The notes: a model not told the origin generated them from the letters alone. Shown: positions 49,394 through 60,928, counted from the stretch's first letter. The stretch is 64,000 nt of DNA from Paraburkholderia kururiensis (GCF_034424375.1 NZ_CP139965.1:1612001-1676000); one strand, 5' to 3'. Program-made: numbers and translations.

Positions 49394-50476
49394 TCAGTCC
49401 ACTACGCCCACGCGATAACAGGTGGTCTGCCGGTACGTTTCGCCGGGCCGCAGCACGACGCGTTCGCGGCTGTCCATGTTGATCTCGTTCGGAAACGCGG
49501 CGGCCTCGAGGCACAGGCCGGCGTGGCGCCGATACACCGTGCCGTTGCGCCCCGGCTCGCCTTCCAGATAGTTGCCCGTATAGAACTGCAGCCCGCGCTC
49601 GTTGGTGGACACGACGAGTTCGCGTCCGCTGCCGGGGTCGTAGGCGCGCGCCACCTCGCGCACCGTGAAGGCGTTCGCGTTGCCGGCATCGGCACCCGCG
49701 GGTTCGCGCAGGATGTAGCAGTGGTCGAAGCCGCCCGCGCGGGCCAGCTGCGCATGCGGCCAGTCGAGCCGCGCGCCCAGCGGCGCGCTGTGGCGGAAGT
49801 CGAACGCGTTGCCCGCGACGTCGGCGCGCTCGATGGGAATCAGCTCCGCGTCCACTTCGAAGAACGCGTCGGCGTCGATGGTCATGACGTGGCCGCGAAT
49901 GTCCGTGCCGGGCTGGCCCGTCAGGTTGAAGTAGCCGTGGCTCGTGAGGTTGAGCGGCGTGGGCGCGTCGGTGAGCGCCTCGTAGTCGATGGTGAGCGTG
50001 CCGTCGTCGTCGAACGTGTAGCGCACCTGCACGCTCACGTTGCCCGGAAAGCCGGCGTCGCCTTCGGGCGAATCGAGGCGCATGACGAGCGCGTCGCTGT
50101 CTTCCGTCACGTCCCACATGGCCCGATGAAAGCCGTGCGAGCCGCCGTGCAGCAGGTTGTTGCCCTCGTTGCGGTCGAGCGCGTATTCGATGCCGTCCAG
50201 CGTGAAGCGCGCGTGGGCGATGCGGTTGGCCCAGCGGCCCACGAGCCCGCCCATGTACGCGCCGCTCGCGAGATAGTCGGCGGGCGTGTCGTGGCCGAGC
50301 AGGATGTCGCCGAGGCGGCCGGTACGGTCGGGTACGTGCCACGAGACGAGCGTGGCGCCCAGGTCGCTGATGGCCACCTTCATGCCGTGCGCGTTGCGCA
50401 GCGTGAAGAGCGTGACCGGCTCGCCGTCGGGCAGCGTGCCCCAGGGTTCGGAAGTCAGTTGCGCGGTTCGGATCAT
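49394..50476 (-). CDS. galM: Aldose 1-epimerase
   Basis: 360 residues. Catalytic-site segments: NNLLHGGSHGFHRAMWDV (first His), PLNLTSHGYFNLTGQPG (second His) and the Glu-containing strand in CLEAAAFPNEINM. It interconverts alpha and beta anomers of free aldoses. Directly downstream of xylR (59 bases) and beside the xylose operon, where it would supply alpha-D-xylopyranose to xylose isomerase. Cytosolic: no signal peptide. Confidence 0.93.
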   Translation of the reverse strand: MIRTAQLTSEPWGTLPDGEPVTLFTLRNAHGMKVAISDLGATLVSWHVPDRTGRLGDILLGHDTPADYLASGAYMGGLVGRWANRIAHARFTLDGIEYALDRNEGNNLLHGGSHGFHRAMWDVTEDSDALVMRLDSPEGDAGFPGNVSVQVRYTFDDDGTLTIDYEALTDAPTPLNLTSHGYFNLTGQPGTDIRGHVMTIDADAFFEVDAELIPIERADVAGNAFDFRHSAPLGARLDWPHAQLARAGGFDHCYILREPAGADAGNANAFTVREVARAYDPGSGRELVVSTNERGLQFYTGNYLEGEPGRNGTVYRRHAGLCLEAAAFPNEINMDSRERVVLRPGETYRQTTCYRVGVVD

Positions 50477-50535
50477 GGAGTCTGCGGATTCGGATAAGAC
50501 GGATACGGGCGGTGGGTTGCAAGCGCGCTGAACGG

Positions 50536-51744
50536 CTACGGCGCCACCGCCGACCTCGCGCGTTCCTGATACTCGCGCGGCGTGCAGCCCAGCTCGCGGC
50601 GGAACACGGCATACATGTACTGCAGCGACGTGAACCCGCAACGCACCGCCACTTCCGCGCTCGATGCATCGCCCTTCACGAGCATCGCCTTCGCCGCGTC
50701 GAGCTTGTAGCGCAGTATCTCCTGGTGCACCGTGCACTGCATCTCGCGCCGAAAATATTCCTCCAGCGAAGAGCGCGACACGCCCACGTGGTCGGCCACC
50801 TGTTCGGTGCGAATGCCCTGGCACGCGTACTGCCGGATGAAGTGGCGCGCGCGCTTCACGTACTGGCTCGCGAGCGGCTGGTACTTCGTCGATTCGAGCA
50901 CGTTGATGCCCACGGGCGGCACGAGCACGCGGTGTCCCGGAAAGCGCGCGCCGTGCAGCATCTTGTGCAGCAGGTGCGCCGCGGTGCGGCCCATTTCCTC
51001 GGTGCCCTGAATCACGGACGAAAGCTGGATGCGCGTCAATGTGCGCGTGAGCGGATCGTTGTCGATGCCGATGATGGCCACTTCCTCGGGCACCGGAATG
51101 CCCGCGATCAGACACGCCTGGAGCAGGTGCCGCGCGCGGGCGTCCGTGACGGCCAGAATGCCCACCGGCTTCGGCAGGCTTTCGAGCCACGCGGCCAGTT
51201 GCTCGGTGGCGTGGTTCCAGTCGGGCGCGCTCGTGGCGAGGCCGCGATAGATTTCCGCTTCCATGCCTTCGGCCTGCGCGAGCCGCTCGAAAGCGAGTTC
51301 GCGCTGCTGCGCCCAGCGGTTGGTGGGCGACTCGGGCAGGCTGTAGCAGGCCATATGCTGCAACCCCGCGCCCAGCAGATGATTGAACGCGAGCGAGATC
51401 AGCTTGGCGTTGTCGGTGGCGATGTACGGCAGGTTCGGCGGGTACTGCGCCGGGTCTTCATAGGACGAGCCCACTGCGACGAGCGGCAGCGTGCACTCCG
51501 CGAGCACTTCGCAAACGGCGGGGTCGTCGAAGTCCGCGATGATGCCGTCGCCGTCGAAGTGCTCGATGCCCGCAAGGCGACAGCGGAAGTCCTCCTCCAG
51601 AAAGAGATCCCACGCCACGCGCGTGGAGCGCAGATAGTCGCCAATGCCCGTGATGATCTCGCGGTCGTACACCTTGTTCGCATTGAACAGCAGCGCGATG
51701 CGGTGCGTCTTCTGGGGCGTGGGTTGTCGGATCGTGCTCGGCAT
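50536..51744 (-). CDS. xylR: Xylose operon activator XylR (AraC family)
   Basis: 402 residues. The N-terminal LacI/GalR-like ligand domain (RIALLFNANKVYDREIITGI, DGIIADFDDPAVCEVLAE, AIIGIDNDPLTRTLTRIQLS, SSVIQGTEEMGRTAAHLL) is fused to a C-terminal AraC HTH (TEQVADHVGVSRSSLEEYFR, EVAVRCGFTSLQYMYAVFRR). This is the XylR architecture, which senses D-xylose and activates xylA and xylF promoters. The start at 51744 (MPSTIRQPTPQ) gives the normal length; about 40 extra residues upstream are discarded. Divergent from xylA. Confidence 0.93.
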   Translation of the reverse strand: MPSTIRQPTPQKTHRIALLFNANKVYDREIITGIGDYLRSTRVAWDLFLEEDFRCRLAGIEHFDGDGIIADFDDPAVCEVLAECTLPLVAVGSSYEDPAQYPPNLPYIATDNAKLISLAFNHLLGAGLQHMACYSLPESPTNRWAQQRELAFERLAQAEGMEAEIYRGLATSAPDWNHATEQLAAWLESLPKPVGILAVTDARARHLLQACLIAGIPVPEEVAIIGIDNDPLTRTLTRIQLSSVIQGTEEMGRTAAHLLHKMLHGARFPGHRVLVPPVGINVLESTKYQPLASQYVKRARHFIRQYACQGIRTEQVADHVGVSRSSLEEYFRREMQCTVHQEILRYKLDAAKAMLVKGDASSAEVAVRCGFTSLQYMYAVFRRELGCTPREYQERARSAVAP

Positions 51745-52115
51745 GGTGGCGGATGGGCGCGGCGCGAGGTCAAGCAAAGCGCGCGGCTCACCCTTGTCTC
51801 CTGTCTTTGGCCGGTTTGCGGCTTCGGCTGATCCGTTGCGCGCCCTTTGCACGGAAGGGATCAAGCGAAGCGTCCGGCGGTTTTAAGCGTCTGGCTATTT
51901 TAGGCGCCTCGTGCGTTCGTGCCGAACTTCGCGATGACGTTTGGCGGGAAACATCACGGGCGCTGTGAAATTTCGCAATTGTCGGCGGCAGGTCTGCGCT
52001 GGCAGCATGGCCGCACCTTATCCAACGGCGGCCGCAGCATGTCCCCTTCATGCTCGACGCGCGCCGTGCCGCACATGCTGTAACCGCTGCGGCGCAACAT
52101 GACAATGGAGACACC
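51745..52115. other. Divergent regulatory region xylR / xylA
   Basis: 371 bases. Two GAAA half-sites in direct orientation at 51948 and 51967 (19 bases apart) are candidate XylR contacts. The xylA ribosome site GGAG is at 52107-52110. Confidence 0.55.
51948..51970 (+). promoter_or_regulatory. Candidate XylR direct-repeat site
   Basis: GAAACATCAC and GAAATTTCGC, half-sites spaced 19 bases (about two helix turns), 146 bases before the xylA start. AraC-type activators bind direct repeats; assignment to XylR is from position. Confidence 0.35.
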
Positions 52116-53438
52116 ATGTCCTACTTCGAGCACATCCCTCCCGTCCGTTACGAAGGTCCGCAGTCCGAGAGCACGCTCGCCTATCGGCATTACAACCGCG
52201 AAAAGCGCGTGCTCGGCAAGACGATGGAAGAGCATCTGCGCATCGCCGTCTGCTACTGGCATACCTTCGTGTGGCCCGGCGTCGACATCTTCGGGCAGGG
52301 CACGTTTCATCGCCCGTGGCAGCAGCCGGGCGACGCCATGGAGCGCGCGCAGCAGAAGGCCGACCATGCCTTCGAGTTCTTCACGAAGCTCGGCGTGCCG
52401 TACTACACGTTCCACGACACCGACGTCGCGCCCGAAGGCGACAGCATTCGCGACTACGTGGAAAACTTCGCGCGCATGACGGACTACCTCGCGCACAAGC
52501 AGCAGGACAGCGGCATGAAACTGCTGTGGGGCACGGCCAACCTGTTTTCGCACCCGCGCTATGCCGCGGGCGCCGCGACGAATCCGAACCCCGAGATGTT
52601 CGCGTATGCCGCGACCCAGGTGAGCCACGCGCTCGACGCCACGCACAAACTGGGCGGCGACAACTACGTGCTGTGGGGCGGTCGCGAAGGCTACGACACG
52701 CTGCTCAACACCGACCTCGTGCGCGAGCGCGAGCAGTTCGCGCGCTTTCTCAACATGGTGGTGGAGCACAAGCATCGCATCGGCTTCAAGGGCACGCTGC
52801 TGATCGAGCCGAAGCCGCAGGAGCCCACCAAGCATCAGTACGACTACGACGTGGCCACGGTGCACGGCTTCCTCACACAGTACGGATTGCAGAACGAAAT
52901 TCGCGTGAACATCGAGGCGAATCACGCCACGCTCGCGGGCCACTCGTTCCATCACGAAATTGCGATGGCGTTCGCGCTCGGCATCTTCGGCAGCGTGGAT
53001 GCGAACCGCGGCGATCCGCAGAACGGCTGGGACACGGATCAGTTCCCGAACAGCGTGGAAGAAATGACGCTCGCGTTCTACGAGATCCTGCGCCATGGCG
53101 GATTCACCACGGGCGGCATGAACTTCGATTCGAAGGTGCGCCGCCAGAGCGTGGACGCCGAAGACCTCTTTCACGGCCACGTGGGCGCCATCGACCTGCT
53201 CGCCCTCGCGCTGGAACGCGCCGCGGCGCTCGTCGAAAACGACCGGCTCGAACAGTTCAGGCAGCAGCGCTACGCGGGCTGGGACACGGAGTTCGGCCGC
53301 AAGATTCTCTCGGGCGGCTACACGCTGCAAAGCCTCGCCGCCGAGGCGCAGCAGCGCGGCATTCACCCCGTGCACGCGAGCGGGCGCCAGGAGCAGCTCG
53401 AGAACATCGTGAACCAGGCCATCTACGGCGTGCGTTGA
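52116..53438 (+). CDS. xylA: D-xylose isomerase
   Basis: 440 residues, class II length. Active-site sequence is complete: YYTFHDTDVAPEGDSIRDY (catalytic His and Asp), LLIEPKPQEPTKHQYDYD (metal-binding Glu), NIEANHATLAGHSFHHEI and DANRGDPQNGWDTDQFP (second metal site). It converts D-xylose to D-xylulose with Mg2+, Mn2+ or Co2+ in the cytosol. GGAG lies five bases before the ATG. First gene of the rightward xyl operon; 93 bases to xylB. Confidence 0.97.
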   Translation: MSYFEHIPPVRYEGPQSESTLAYRHYNREKRVLGKTMEEHLRIAVCYWHTFVWPGVDIFGQGTFHRPWQQPGDAMERAQQKADHAFEFFTKLGVPYYTFHDTDVAPEGDSIRDYVENFARMTDYLAHKQQDSGMKLLWGTANLFSHPRYAAGAATNPNPEMFAYAATQVSHALDATHKLGGDNYVLWGGREGYDTLLNTDLVREREQFARFLNMVVEHKHRIGFKGTLLIEPKPQEPTKHQYDYDVATVHGFLTQYGLQNEIRVNIEANHATLAGHSFHHEIAMAFALGIFGSVDANRGDPQNGWDTDQFPNSVEEMTLAFYEILRHGGFTTGGMNFDSKVRRQSVDAEDLFHGHVGAIDLLALALERAAALVENDRLEQFRQQRYAGWDTEFGRKILSGGYTLQSLAAEAQQRGIHPVHASGRQEQLENIVNQAIYGVR

Positions 53439-53446
53439 GCTGACCC

Positions 53447-53459
53447 GCGGATTATCCGC
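53447..53459. repeat. Perfect palindrome between xylA and xylB
   Basis: GCGGAT-T-ATCCGC, nine bases after the xylA stop. May stabilise the xylA message end or attenuate; no T run. Confidence 0.4.
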
Positions 53460-53531
53460 AGGTTATCTGCGCGCGATTCACGCACCCTGCGCGGGACTCG
53501 CGCGGCAAAACAAGACACAGGGCGAGACACC

Positions 53532-55010
53532 ATGTTCATCGGCATCGATCTCGGCACGTCGGGCGTAAAGGTCGTGCTGCTCGATCGCGAAGGGCACGTG
53601 CGTTGCACGGCGACGCATGCGCTCGCCGTGTCGCGACCGCACCCGCGCTGGTCCGAGCAGTCGCCGCACGACTGGTGGACCGCCACCACGGCCGCGATGG
53701 AAGACCTGCTCGCACAGGCGCATGCGGCCGGTATCGAACGCTCCGGCGTCGAAGCCATCGGGCTCACGGGCCAGATGCACGGCGCCACGTTGCTCGATGC
53801 GAACGGCGAGGTGCTGCGCCCCGCCATTCTCTGGAACGACGGCCGCTCGGATACCGAATGCGTCGAACTCGAAGCCGCGGTGCCGCAGTTGCATCAGATC
53901 GCGGGCAATCTCGCCATGCCGGGCTTCACGGCGCCCAAGCTGCTGTGGGTGCGCAAGCACGAGCCCGATTGCTTCGCGCGTATCGCCAAAGTGCTGTTGC
54001 CGAAGGACTATCTGCGCTATCGCCTCACGGGCGGCTTTGCGACCGACCCTTCCGATGCGGCGGGCACGCTCTGGCTCGACGTGGCGAAGCGCGATTACAG
54101 CGACGTGTTGCTCGCTGCGTGCGGACTTTCGCGCGAGCAGATGCCGGATGTGTTCGAAGGCAATTGCGTGACGGGCACGCTCACGCCCGACCTTGCGCGC
54201 GCGTGGGGCCTTCGCGAAGTGCCGGTGGCGGCGGGCGGCGGTGACAACGCCGCGGGCGCGGTGGGCGTGGGCATCGTGAAGCCGGGGCAGGCCATGCTCT
54301 CGCTCGGCACCTCGGGCGTCTACTTCGCGGTGTCGGACGGCTTTCTCGCGAACCCCGCCTCGGCCGTGCACAGCTTCTGTCATGCGTTGCCGCGCACGTG
54401 GCACCTCATGTCCGTGATGCTCAACGCGGCGGGTTGCCTCGATTTCTGCGCGCGCCTGACGGGCTACGCCGACGTGGCGGCGCTACTCGTCGATGCCGAA
54501 GCACAGGCGAGCCGCGCGCGCCCCTGGTTCCTGCCGTATCTGAGCGGCGAACGCACGCCCTGGAACAACGTGAACGCGCGTGGCGTGTATCACGGCATGA
54601 CGCCCGACACGAGCCGCGCCGACCTCGCCAACGCCACACTGGAAGGCGTCGGGTTCGCGCTGCTCGACGGCATGGATGCGCTGCATGCGGCGGGCCTCGT
54701 GCCCGACGAGATCACGCTCGTGGGCGGCGGCTCGCGCAGCCCGTACTGGACGCAGATGCTCGCCGACATCGCGGGTCGCACGCTCACGCTGCGTGCGGGC
54801 GGCGAAGTGGGCCCGGCGCTGGGCGCGGCGCGTCTTGCGCATCTTGCCGTGGAGCCGGGCGCATCGCTCGAAGCGGTGTGCCCCACGCCGCCTGTCACCG
54901 CCGTGCGTGAGCCCGACGCGGGCCGCCACGCCTGGTATGGCGATACGCGCCGGCCGGTGTTCCGGGCGCTGTATCGCGCGCTGGAACCGGTGTTCGCCGC
55001 ATCGGCCTAG
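53532..55010 (+). CDS. xylB: Xylulokinase
   Basis: 492 residues, FGGY carbohydrate kinase. MFIGIDLGTSGVKVVLLDRE is the N-terminal ATP/substrate strand; SEQSPHDWWTATTAAM, LTGQMHGATLLDANG and ILWNDGRSDTECVELE are xylulokinase-specific, and LVGGGSRSPYWTQMLADI is the C-terminal FGGY signature. It phosphorylates D-xylulose to xylulose 5-phosphate, feeding the pentose phosphate pathway. Co-directional with xylA. Confidence 0.96.
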   Translation: MFIGIDLGTSGVKVVLLDREGHVRCTATHALAVSRPHPRWSEQSPHDWWTATTAAMEDLLAQAHAAGIERSGVEAIGLTGQMHGATLLDANGEVLRPAILWNDGRSDTECVELEAAVPQLHQIAGNLAMPGFTAPKLLWVRKHEPDCFARIAKVLLPKDYLRYRLTGGFATDPSDAAGTLWLDVAKRDYSDVLLAACGLSREQMPDVFEGNCVTGTLTPDLARAWGLREVPVAAGGGDNAAGAVGVGIVKPGQAMLSLGTSGVYFAVSDGFLANPASAVHSFCHALPRTWHLMSVMLNAAGCLDFCARLTGYADVAALLVDAEAQASRARPWFLPYLSGERTPWNNVNARGVYHGMTPDTSRADLANATLEGVGFALLDGMDALHAAGLVPDEITLVGGGSRSPYWTQMLADIAGRTLTLRAGGEVGPALGAARLAHLAVEPGASLEAVCPTPPVTAVREPDAGRHAWYGDTRRPVFRALYRALEPVFAASA

Positions 55011-55144
55011 CGGTATCTGGCGGAAAAAACGCTGCAAGGAAGCCGGCACCAAGGCAGCAGAAGAGAAGCAGTAACGCGTCGCGCGAAGGGCCGCGCGGCG
55101 TCGCAAGACGGCATTACATCAACGACCATAAACAGGAGTGAGAC

Positions 55145-56182
55145 ATGAAACCCGTACTGCGTGCTACCCGTCGTTCCGTTCTGGCTTCGCTGCTATGCAC
55201 CGCCATGGCCGCGAGCCTCTCGCTTGTCGCACCGCTTGCGCATGCGAGCAAGGACCATCCCGAAATCGGCTTCTGCATCGACGACCTGCGTGTGGAGCGC
55301 TGGTCGCGCGACCGCGACTACTTCGTGGCCGCCGCGCAGAAGCTGGGCGCAACCGTCTCCGTGCAGTCCGCGGATGCCAGCGAAGAGCGCCAGATTTCGC
55401 AGATCGAAAACCTGATCTCGCGCGGCGTCGATGTGATCGTCATCGTGCCGTTCAATTCGAAGACGCTCGGCAACGTGGTGGCCGAAGCGAAGAAAGCGGG
55501 CATCAAGGTGGTGTCGTACGACCGCCTGATTCTGGATGCCGACGTGGACGCCTACATCTCGTTCGACAACGAGAAGGTGGGCGAACTGCAGGCGCAGGGG
55601 GTCTATAACGCGAAGCCGAAGGGCAACTACTTCCTGCTGGGCGGCGCCCCCACCGACAACAACGCGAAGATGCTGCGCGAAGGGCAGCTCAAGGTGTTGA
55701 AGCCCGCCATCGACCGCGGCGACATCAAGGTGGTGGGTCAGCAGTGGGTACCGGAGTGGAGCGCGTCCACTGCGCTGCGCATCATGGAAGACGCGCTGAC
55801 GGCGAACAACAACAAGATCGACGCCGTGGTGGCCTCGAACGACGGCACCGCGGGCGGCGCGATCCAGGCACTGGCCGCGCAGCACCTGGCGGGCAAGGTG
55901 CCCGTCTCGGGCCAGGACGCGGACCTCGCCGCCGTGAAGCGCGTGATCGCGGGCACGCAGACCATGACGGTCTACAAGCCGCTCAAGCTGATTGCGGGCG
56001 AAGCCGCGAAGCTCGCCGTGCAGCTCGCGAAGGGCGAAAAGCCCGCGTACAACGCGCAATACGACAACGGCAAGAAGAAGGTGGACACGGTCCTGCTGCA
56101 ACCCACGCTGCTCACGAAGAGCAACGTGGATGTGGTGGTGAAGGACGGCTTCTACACGCAGGCACAACTCGCGAGCCAATAA
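55145..56182 (+). CDS. xylF: D-xylose-binding periplasmic protein
   Basis: 345 residues. Signal peptide 1-35 (RSVLASLLCTAMAASLSLVA, cut near AHA-S). The mature protein begins PEIGFCIDDLRVERWSRDRD, the XylF ligand-loop pattern, with SADASEERQISQIENLISRG, VDVIVIVPFNSKTLGNVVAE, LGGAPTDNNAKMLREGQ and VVASNDGTAGGAIQALAAQ. It delivers xylose to XylGH. A 134-base gap precedes it, so it may have its own promoter as in E. coli. GGAG lies seven bases before the ATG. Confidence 0.96.
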   Translation: MKPVLRATRRSVLASLLCTAMAASLSLVAPLAHASKDHPEIGFCIDDLRVERWSRDRDYFVAAAQKLGATVSVQSADASEERQISQIENLISRGVDVIVIVPFNSKTLGNVVAEAKKAGIKVVSYDRLILDADVDAYISFDNEKVGELQAQGVYNAKPKGNYFLLGGAPTDNNAKMLREGQLKVLKPAIDRGDIKVVGQQWVPEWSASTALRIMEDALTANNNKIDAVVASNDGTAGGAIQALAAQHLAGKVPVSGQDADLAAVKRVIAGTQTMTVYKPLKLIAGEAAKLAVQLAKGEKPAYNAQYDNGKKKVDTVLLQPTLLTKSNVDVVVKDGFYTQAQLASQ

Positions 56183-56276
56183 GCGGGCAGGGGGCAGGCA
56201 CTCGCAGCGGGCCGCCTTCGCGCGCCTGCTGCGAGCCTGATGCTGCTGTCGTATCCCCTCAGTGAGGCAAAAGCGA

Positions 56277-57859
<1,583 letters not shown>

Positions 57860-57863
<4 letters not shown>

Positions 57864-59041
57864 CTCCCGACCTCACTTCATCGCCTGCGCCGTCGCCGTA
57901 CGGCGCCGAACGCGTCAAGCAACTGTTCGCGCGCTACAAGGTGCTCGCGCTGCTGCTCGCGGTGGCGGCCATCTGGATCTTCTTCTCGGTGCTCACGCAT
58001 GGTGCGTTCGTCACGCCGCGCAACGTGTCGAACCTGCTGCGGCAGATGTCGATTACGGGCATGCTCGCGTGCGGCATGGTGTTCGTCATCATCGCGGGCG
58101 AGATCGATCTTTCTGTCGGGTCGCTGCTCGGTCTCCTGGGCGGCGTGGCCGCGATTCTCGACGTCAACCACCACTGGCCCGTGGCCGCGACCGTGCCCGC
58201 CGTGATGGTGCTCGGCGTGCTGGTGGGCATGTTCAACGGCTGGTGGTCCACATGGCGGCGCGTGCCGTCGTTCATCGTGGGGCTGGGCGGCATGCTCGCG
58301 TATCGCGGCATTCTGCTCGGCATCACGGGCGGGTCCACCATCGCGCCGGTGTCCGACAACCTCGTGTTCATCGGCCAGGGCTACCTGCCGCGCGTGGTGG
58401 GCGACACGCTCGCGGTCGTGCTGTTCGTCGTGGTGGCGCTGCTCACGGTGCGCAACCGGCGCAATCGGCAGCACTATCAGCTTGCCGTGGTGCCGATGTG
58501 GCAGGACGTGACGAAGGTGATCGCAGCGGGTGCCGTGCTGCTCGCGTTCGTCGCCATGCTCGACCAGTACGGCGGCATTCCGGTGCCGGTGCTGCTGCTG
58601 CTCGCGCTGCTCGGCATCTTCACGTGGATCGCCACGCAGACCGTGTTCGGCCGGCGCATCTATGCGGTGGGCTCGAACCTCGAAGCCACGCGTCTGTCGG
58701 GCGTGAACACCGACCGCGTCAAGCTCGCCATCTTCGCGTTGATGGGCCTGATGTGCGCGTTCGGCGGCATCATCAACACCGCGCGCCTCGCGGCCGGGTC
58801 GCCGTCGGCGGGCTCGATGGGCGAACTGGATGCGATCGCGGCGTGCTTCATCGGCGGCACGTCGATGCGAGGCGGCTCGGGTACCGTCTATGGCGCGCTG
58901 ATCGGCGCGCTCGTGATGGCGAGCCTCGACAACGGCATGTCGATGCTCGACGTCGACGCGTACTGGCAGATGATCGTGAAGGGCACCATCCTCGTGCTCG
59001 CCGTGTGGATCGACGTGGTGTCGGGGTCGAACCGGCGTTGA
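57860..59041 (+). CDS. xylH: D-xylose ABC transporter permease
   Basis: 393 residues, about ten membrane helices. NVSNLLRQMSITGMLACGMV, FVIIAGEIDLSVGSLLGLLG and GSMGELDAIAACFIGGTSMR are the CUT2 permease and XylH signatures. It pairs with XylG to import D-xylose at the expense of ATP. Last gene of the xyl operon; no strong terminator was seen in the 106 bases before the convergent GST gene. Confidence 0.95.
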
Positions 59042-59147
59042 TTGTCGTTTTGCCGCGTTCTGGATTTCCGCCTTCCTGGCACTCCAGTTGCGGTGGCCGC
59101 CCGCGTTCGTTTCCTCTCGCGTGGCGGCCGCGTCGTTCTCTCTTCCT

Positions 59148-59807
59148 TCAATCGCGGTCCGGCGCCCCAAGCGGAAACAGCGGCCGGTACGGCCGCGCCT
59201 CGTCCACGGCGCGCGCAAACGAGGGCCGCGCGAGCAGCCGCTTCCGGTAGGCAATCACGTTCGCGAACGTCGCATCGATGCGATGCGTCCAGTCGGCGTA
59301 GAAGAGGAACGGCGCCGCGCCGCAATCCGCGAGGCTGAACGCGTCGCCCGCCGCCCATTCGCGTCTGGCCATGAGCTTGTCGAGCCAGGCGTAAGCCGTT
59401 TCGAGCATCGCGCGCGCATCCGCCACGCCGCGCGCATCGCGTTCCGCCTCGGGCCGCATGCTGTCGTGGACGATCTTCTGCTGCGGCGTGGAAACGTAGT
59501 TGTCGAAGAAGCGGTCCATGCTGCGCACTTCCAGCGCCTCATGCGGATTGTCGGGCAAGAGCCGGACCGGGCCCGGATAGTTGAGCTGCAGATACTCGAC
59601 GACGATGGTGGCTTCCGTCACCACGCGCTCGCCGTCCACGAGCAGCGGAAAGCGCCGCATGGGCCATAGCCTGGCGAGCGCGTGACCGTTCTCGGGATGC
59701 TCGGGCCCGAGCGGGCGCCATTCGAAGGGCGTGCCGTTCTCGTAGAGCGCGATCAGCACCTTCTGACTATAAGAAGAAAAAGGGTGGGCGTAGAGTTCCA
59801 GGGGCAT
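59148..59807 (-). CDS. Glutathione S-transferase family protein
   Basis: 219 residues. Thioredoxin-like N-terminal domain (MPLELYAHPFSSYSQKVLIA, FPLLVDGERVVTEATIVVEY with the glutathione-binding E-A/S pair) and all-helical C-terminal domain (AMLETAYAWLDKLMARREWA, AAGDAFSLADCGAAPFL). The active-site Ser/Cys position reads SSYSQK. Function probably detoxification or a specific thiol transfer; the substrate cannot be told. Monocistronic. Confidence 0.9.
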   Translation of the reverse strand: MPLELYAHPFSSYSQKVLIALYENGTPFEWRPLGPEHPENGHALARLWPMRRFPLLVDGERVVTEATIVVEYLQLNYPGPVRLLPDNPHEALEVRSMDRFFDNYVSTPQQKIVHDSMRPEAERDARGVADARAMLETAYAWLDKLMARREWAAGDAFSLADCGAAPFLFYADWTHRIDATFANVIAYRKRLLARPSFARAVDEARPYRPLFPLGAPDRD

Positions 59808-60030
59808 GGCGGTTCACCGTGTCGGGTTCAGGGAGCGCGGCATCGACGGATTCGATCAGCCGCTTCTCATGGACGACGAACGAGCCGGGCGGGAATCGAC
59901 ATCCCGCCGCGCGTTCTTTTCTGGAACGCGGCCTGTTTGAGCCGGCCCGGAACGCGCTATTATTCGCGCCATCGCGATGCGCCCGCACGGCGAGAGGCGC
60001 GGCGAGCATCGGCGGCACAGGGGACCATTC

Positions 60031-60444
60031 ATGGAAATCAGGGAAATCATGACCACACGCGTCGTGATGGTGAGCTTCGACGACACCCTCGCGACCGTCA
60101 AACACATCTTCGATTCGGCCAAATTTCATCACCTGCTCGTGGTGGAAGACGGCGAATTGCAGGGCGTCGTCTCCGACCGCGACCTGCTGCGCGCGCTGAG
60201 CCCGTTCATCGACAGCGTGGTGGAAGCGCCGCGCGACGTGGCGACGCTGAACCGGCGCGTGCACCAGATCATGGGCAGGAAGCCCGTTACGCTGCCGCCG
60301 GATGCGGACGTTTCAGCGGCCGTCGAGATATTTCTCGACAAGGGCGTGTCGTGCATTCCCATCGTGCGCGACGGGTTGCGGCCAGTCGGCATCGTGAGCT
60401 GGCGCGACGTGCTGCGGGCGCTGGCGCCGCGCGCGGCGCAGTGA
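60031..60444 (+). CDS. CBS-domain pair protein
   Basis: 137 residues made up of two CBS repeats: IMTTRVVMVSFDDTLATVKH with LVVEDGELQGVVSDRDLLRA, and IMGRKPVTLPPDADVSAAVE with IPIVRDGLRPVGIVSWRDVL. Stand-alone CBS pairs bind adenine nucleotides (ATP, AMP, SAM or NAD) and act as energy or stress sensors. The ATG at 60031 follows a weak GGGG site. The DUF2322 gene follows after 61 bases. Confidence 0.88.
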   Translation: MEIREIMTTRVVMVSFDDTLATVKHIFDSAKFHHLLVVEDGELQGVVSDRDLLRALSPFIDSVVEAPRDVATLNRRVHQIMGRKPVTLPPDADVSAAVEIFLDKGVSCIPIVRDGLRPVGIVSWRDVLRALAPRAAQ

Positions 60445-60505
60445 GACGCCGCGGTTCGATGTTCTCCGCTTCCTTTTCAGTTTCCAGACCCACGGAGTGT
60501 AGTCA

Positions 60506-60838
60506 GTGATTCAACCAGGCAACGTATTCAAGGACAACCTCGCCCGCCTGCCGGGCATTGAAGGCATCGCGCGCATCGATCTGATCGACGGCAACGGCGC
60601 GGTGGTGGCCAGCATCGACAACGTGCCCGGCAAGCAGGGATCGCTTGCCGTCTACCACTACCTGCAAGCGACGTTCGGCACGCTGGACGCCGGGGCCGCG
60701 CAGCACGGACTGGCCGTATTCGCCGAACACACCGACGACGCACGCAAGCGGCCAGGCGCGCATCCGAACGTGGACCGGTTGCTGGCGATCGTGGCGGGTG
60801 GCGAGGCGTTGCGTATCGAGGTGGTGAGCGGGGCGTGA
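60506..60838 (+). CDS. DUF2322 family protein
   Basis: 110 residues from a GTG start. NLARLPGIEGIARIDLIDGN, NVPGKQGSLAVYHYLQATFG and LAVFAEHTDDARKRPGAHPN followed by IDRLL-like VDRLLAIV are the DUF2322 family pattern, a small cytosolic proteobacterial protein of unknown role. Co-directional with the CBS protein and possibly in one transcript. Confidence 0.8.
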   Translation: MIQPGNVFKDNLARLPGIEGIARIDLIDGNGAVVASIDNVPGKQGSLAVYHYLQATFGTLDAGAAQHGLAVFAEHTDDARKRPGAHPNVDRLLAIVAGGEALRIEVVSGA

Positions 60839-60862
60839 GGTTCGCTCGCGCACGTCTCACAC

Positions 60863-60913
60863 GCGGCCGGCGTGCCTTCACGCCACCTTGCGTGATGCCG
60901 CTGCGCCGGCCGC
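60863..60913. terminator. Nested hairpins between convergent genes
   Basis: Outer stem GCGGCCGGCG (60863-60872) with CGCCGGCCGC (60904-60913), 10 bp perfect. Inside, TCACGC (60878-60883) pairs with GCGTGA (60890-60895). TTTAG follows. Probably a terminator for the DUF2322 gene, and for the convergent nitroreductase gene when read leftward. Confidence 0.55.
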
Positions 60914-60928
60914 TTTAGATCCCTCGCG

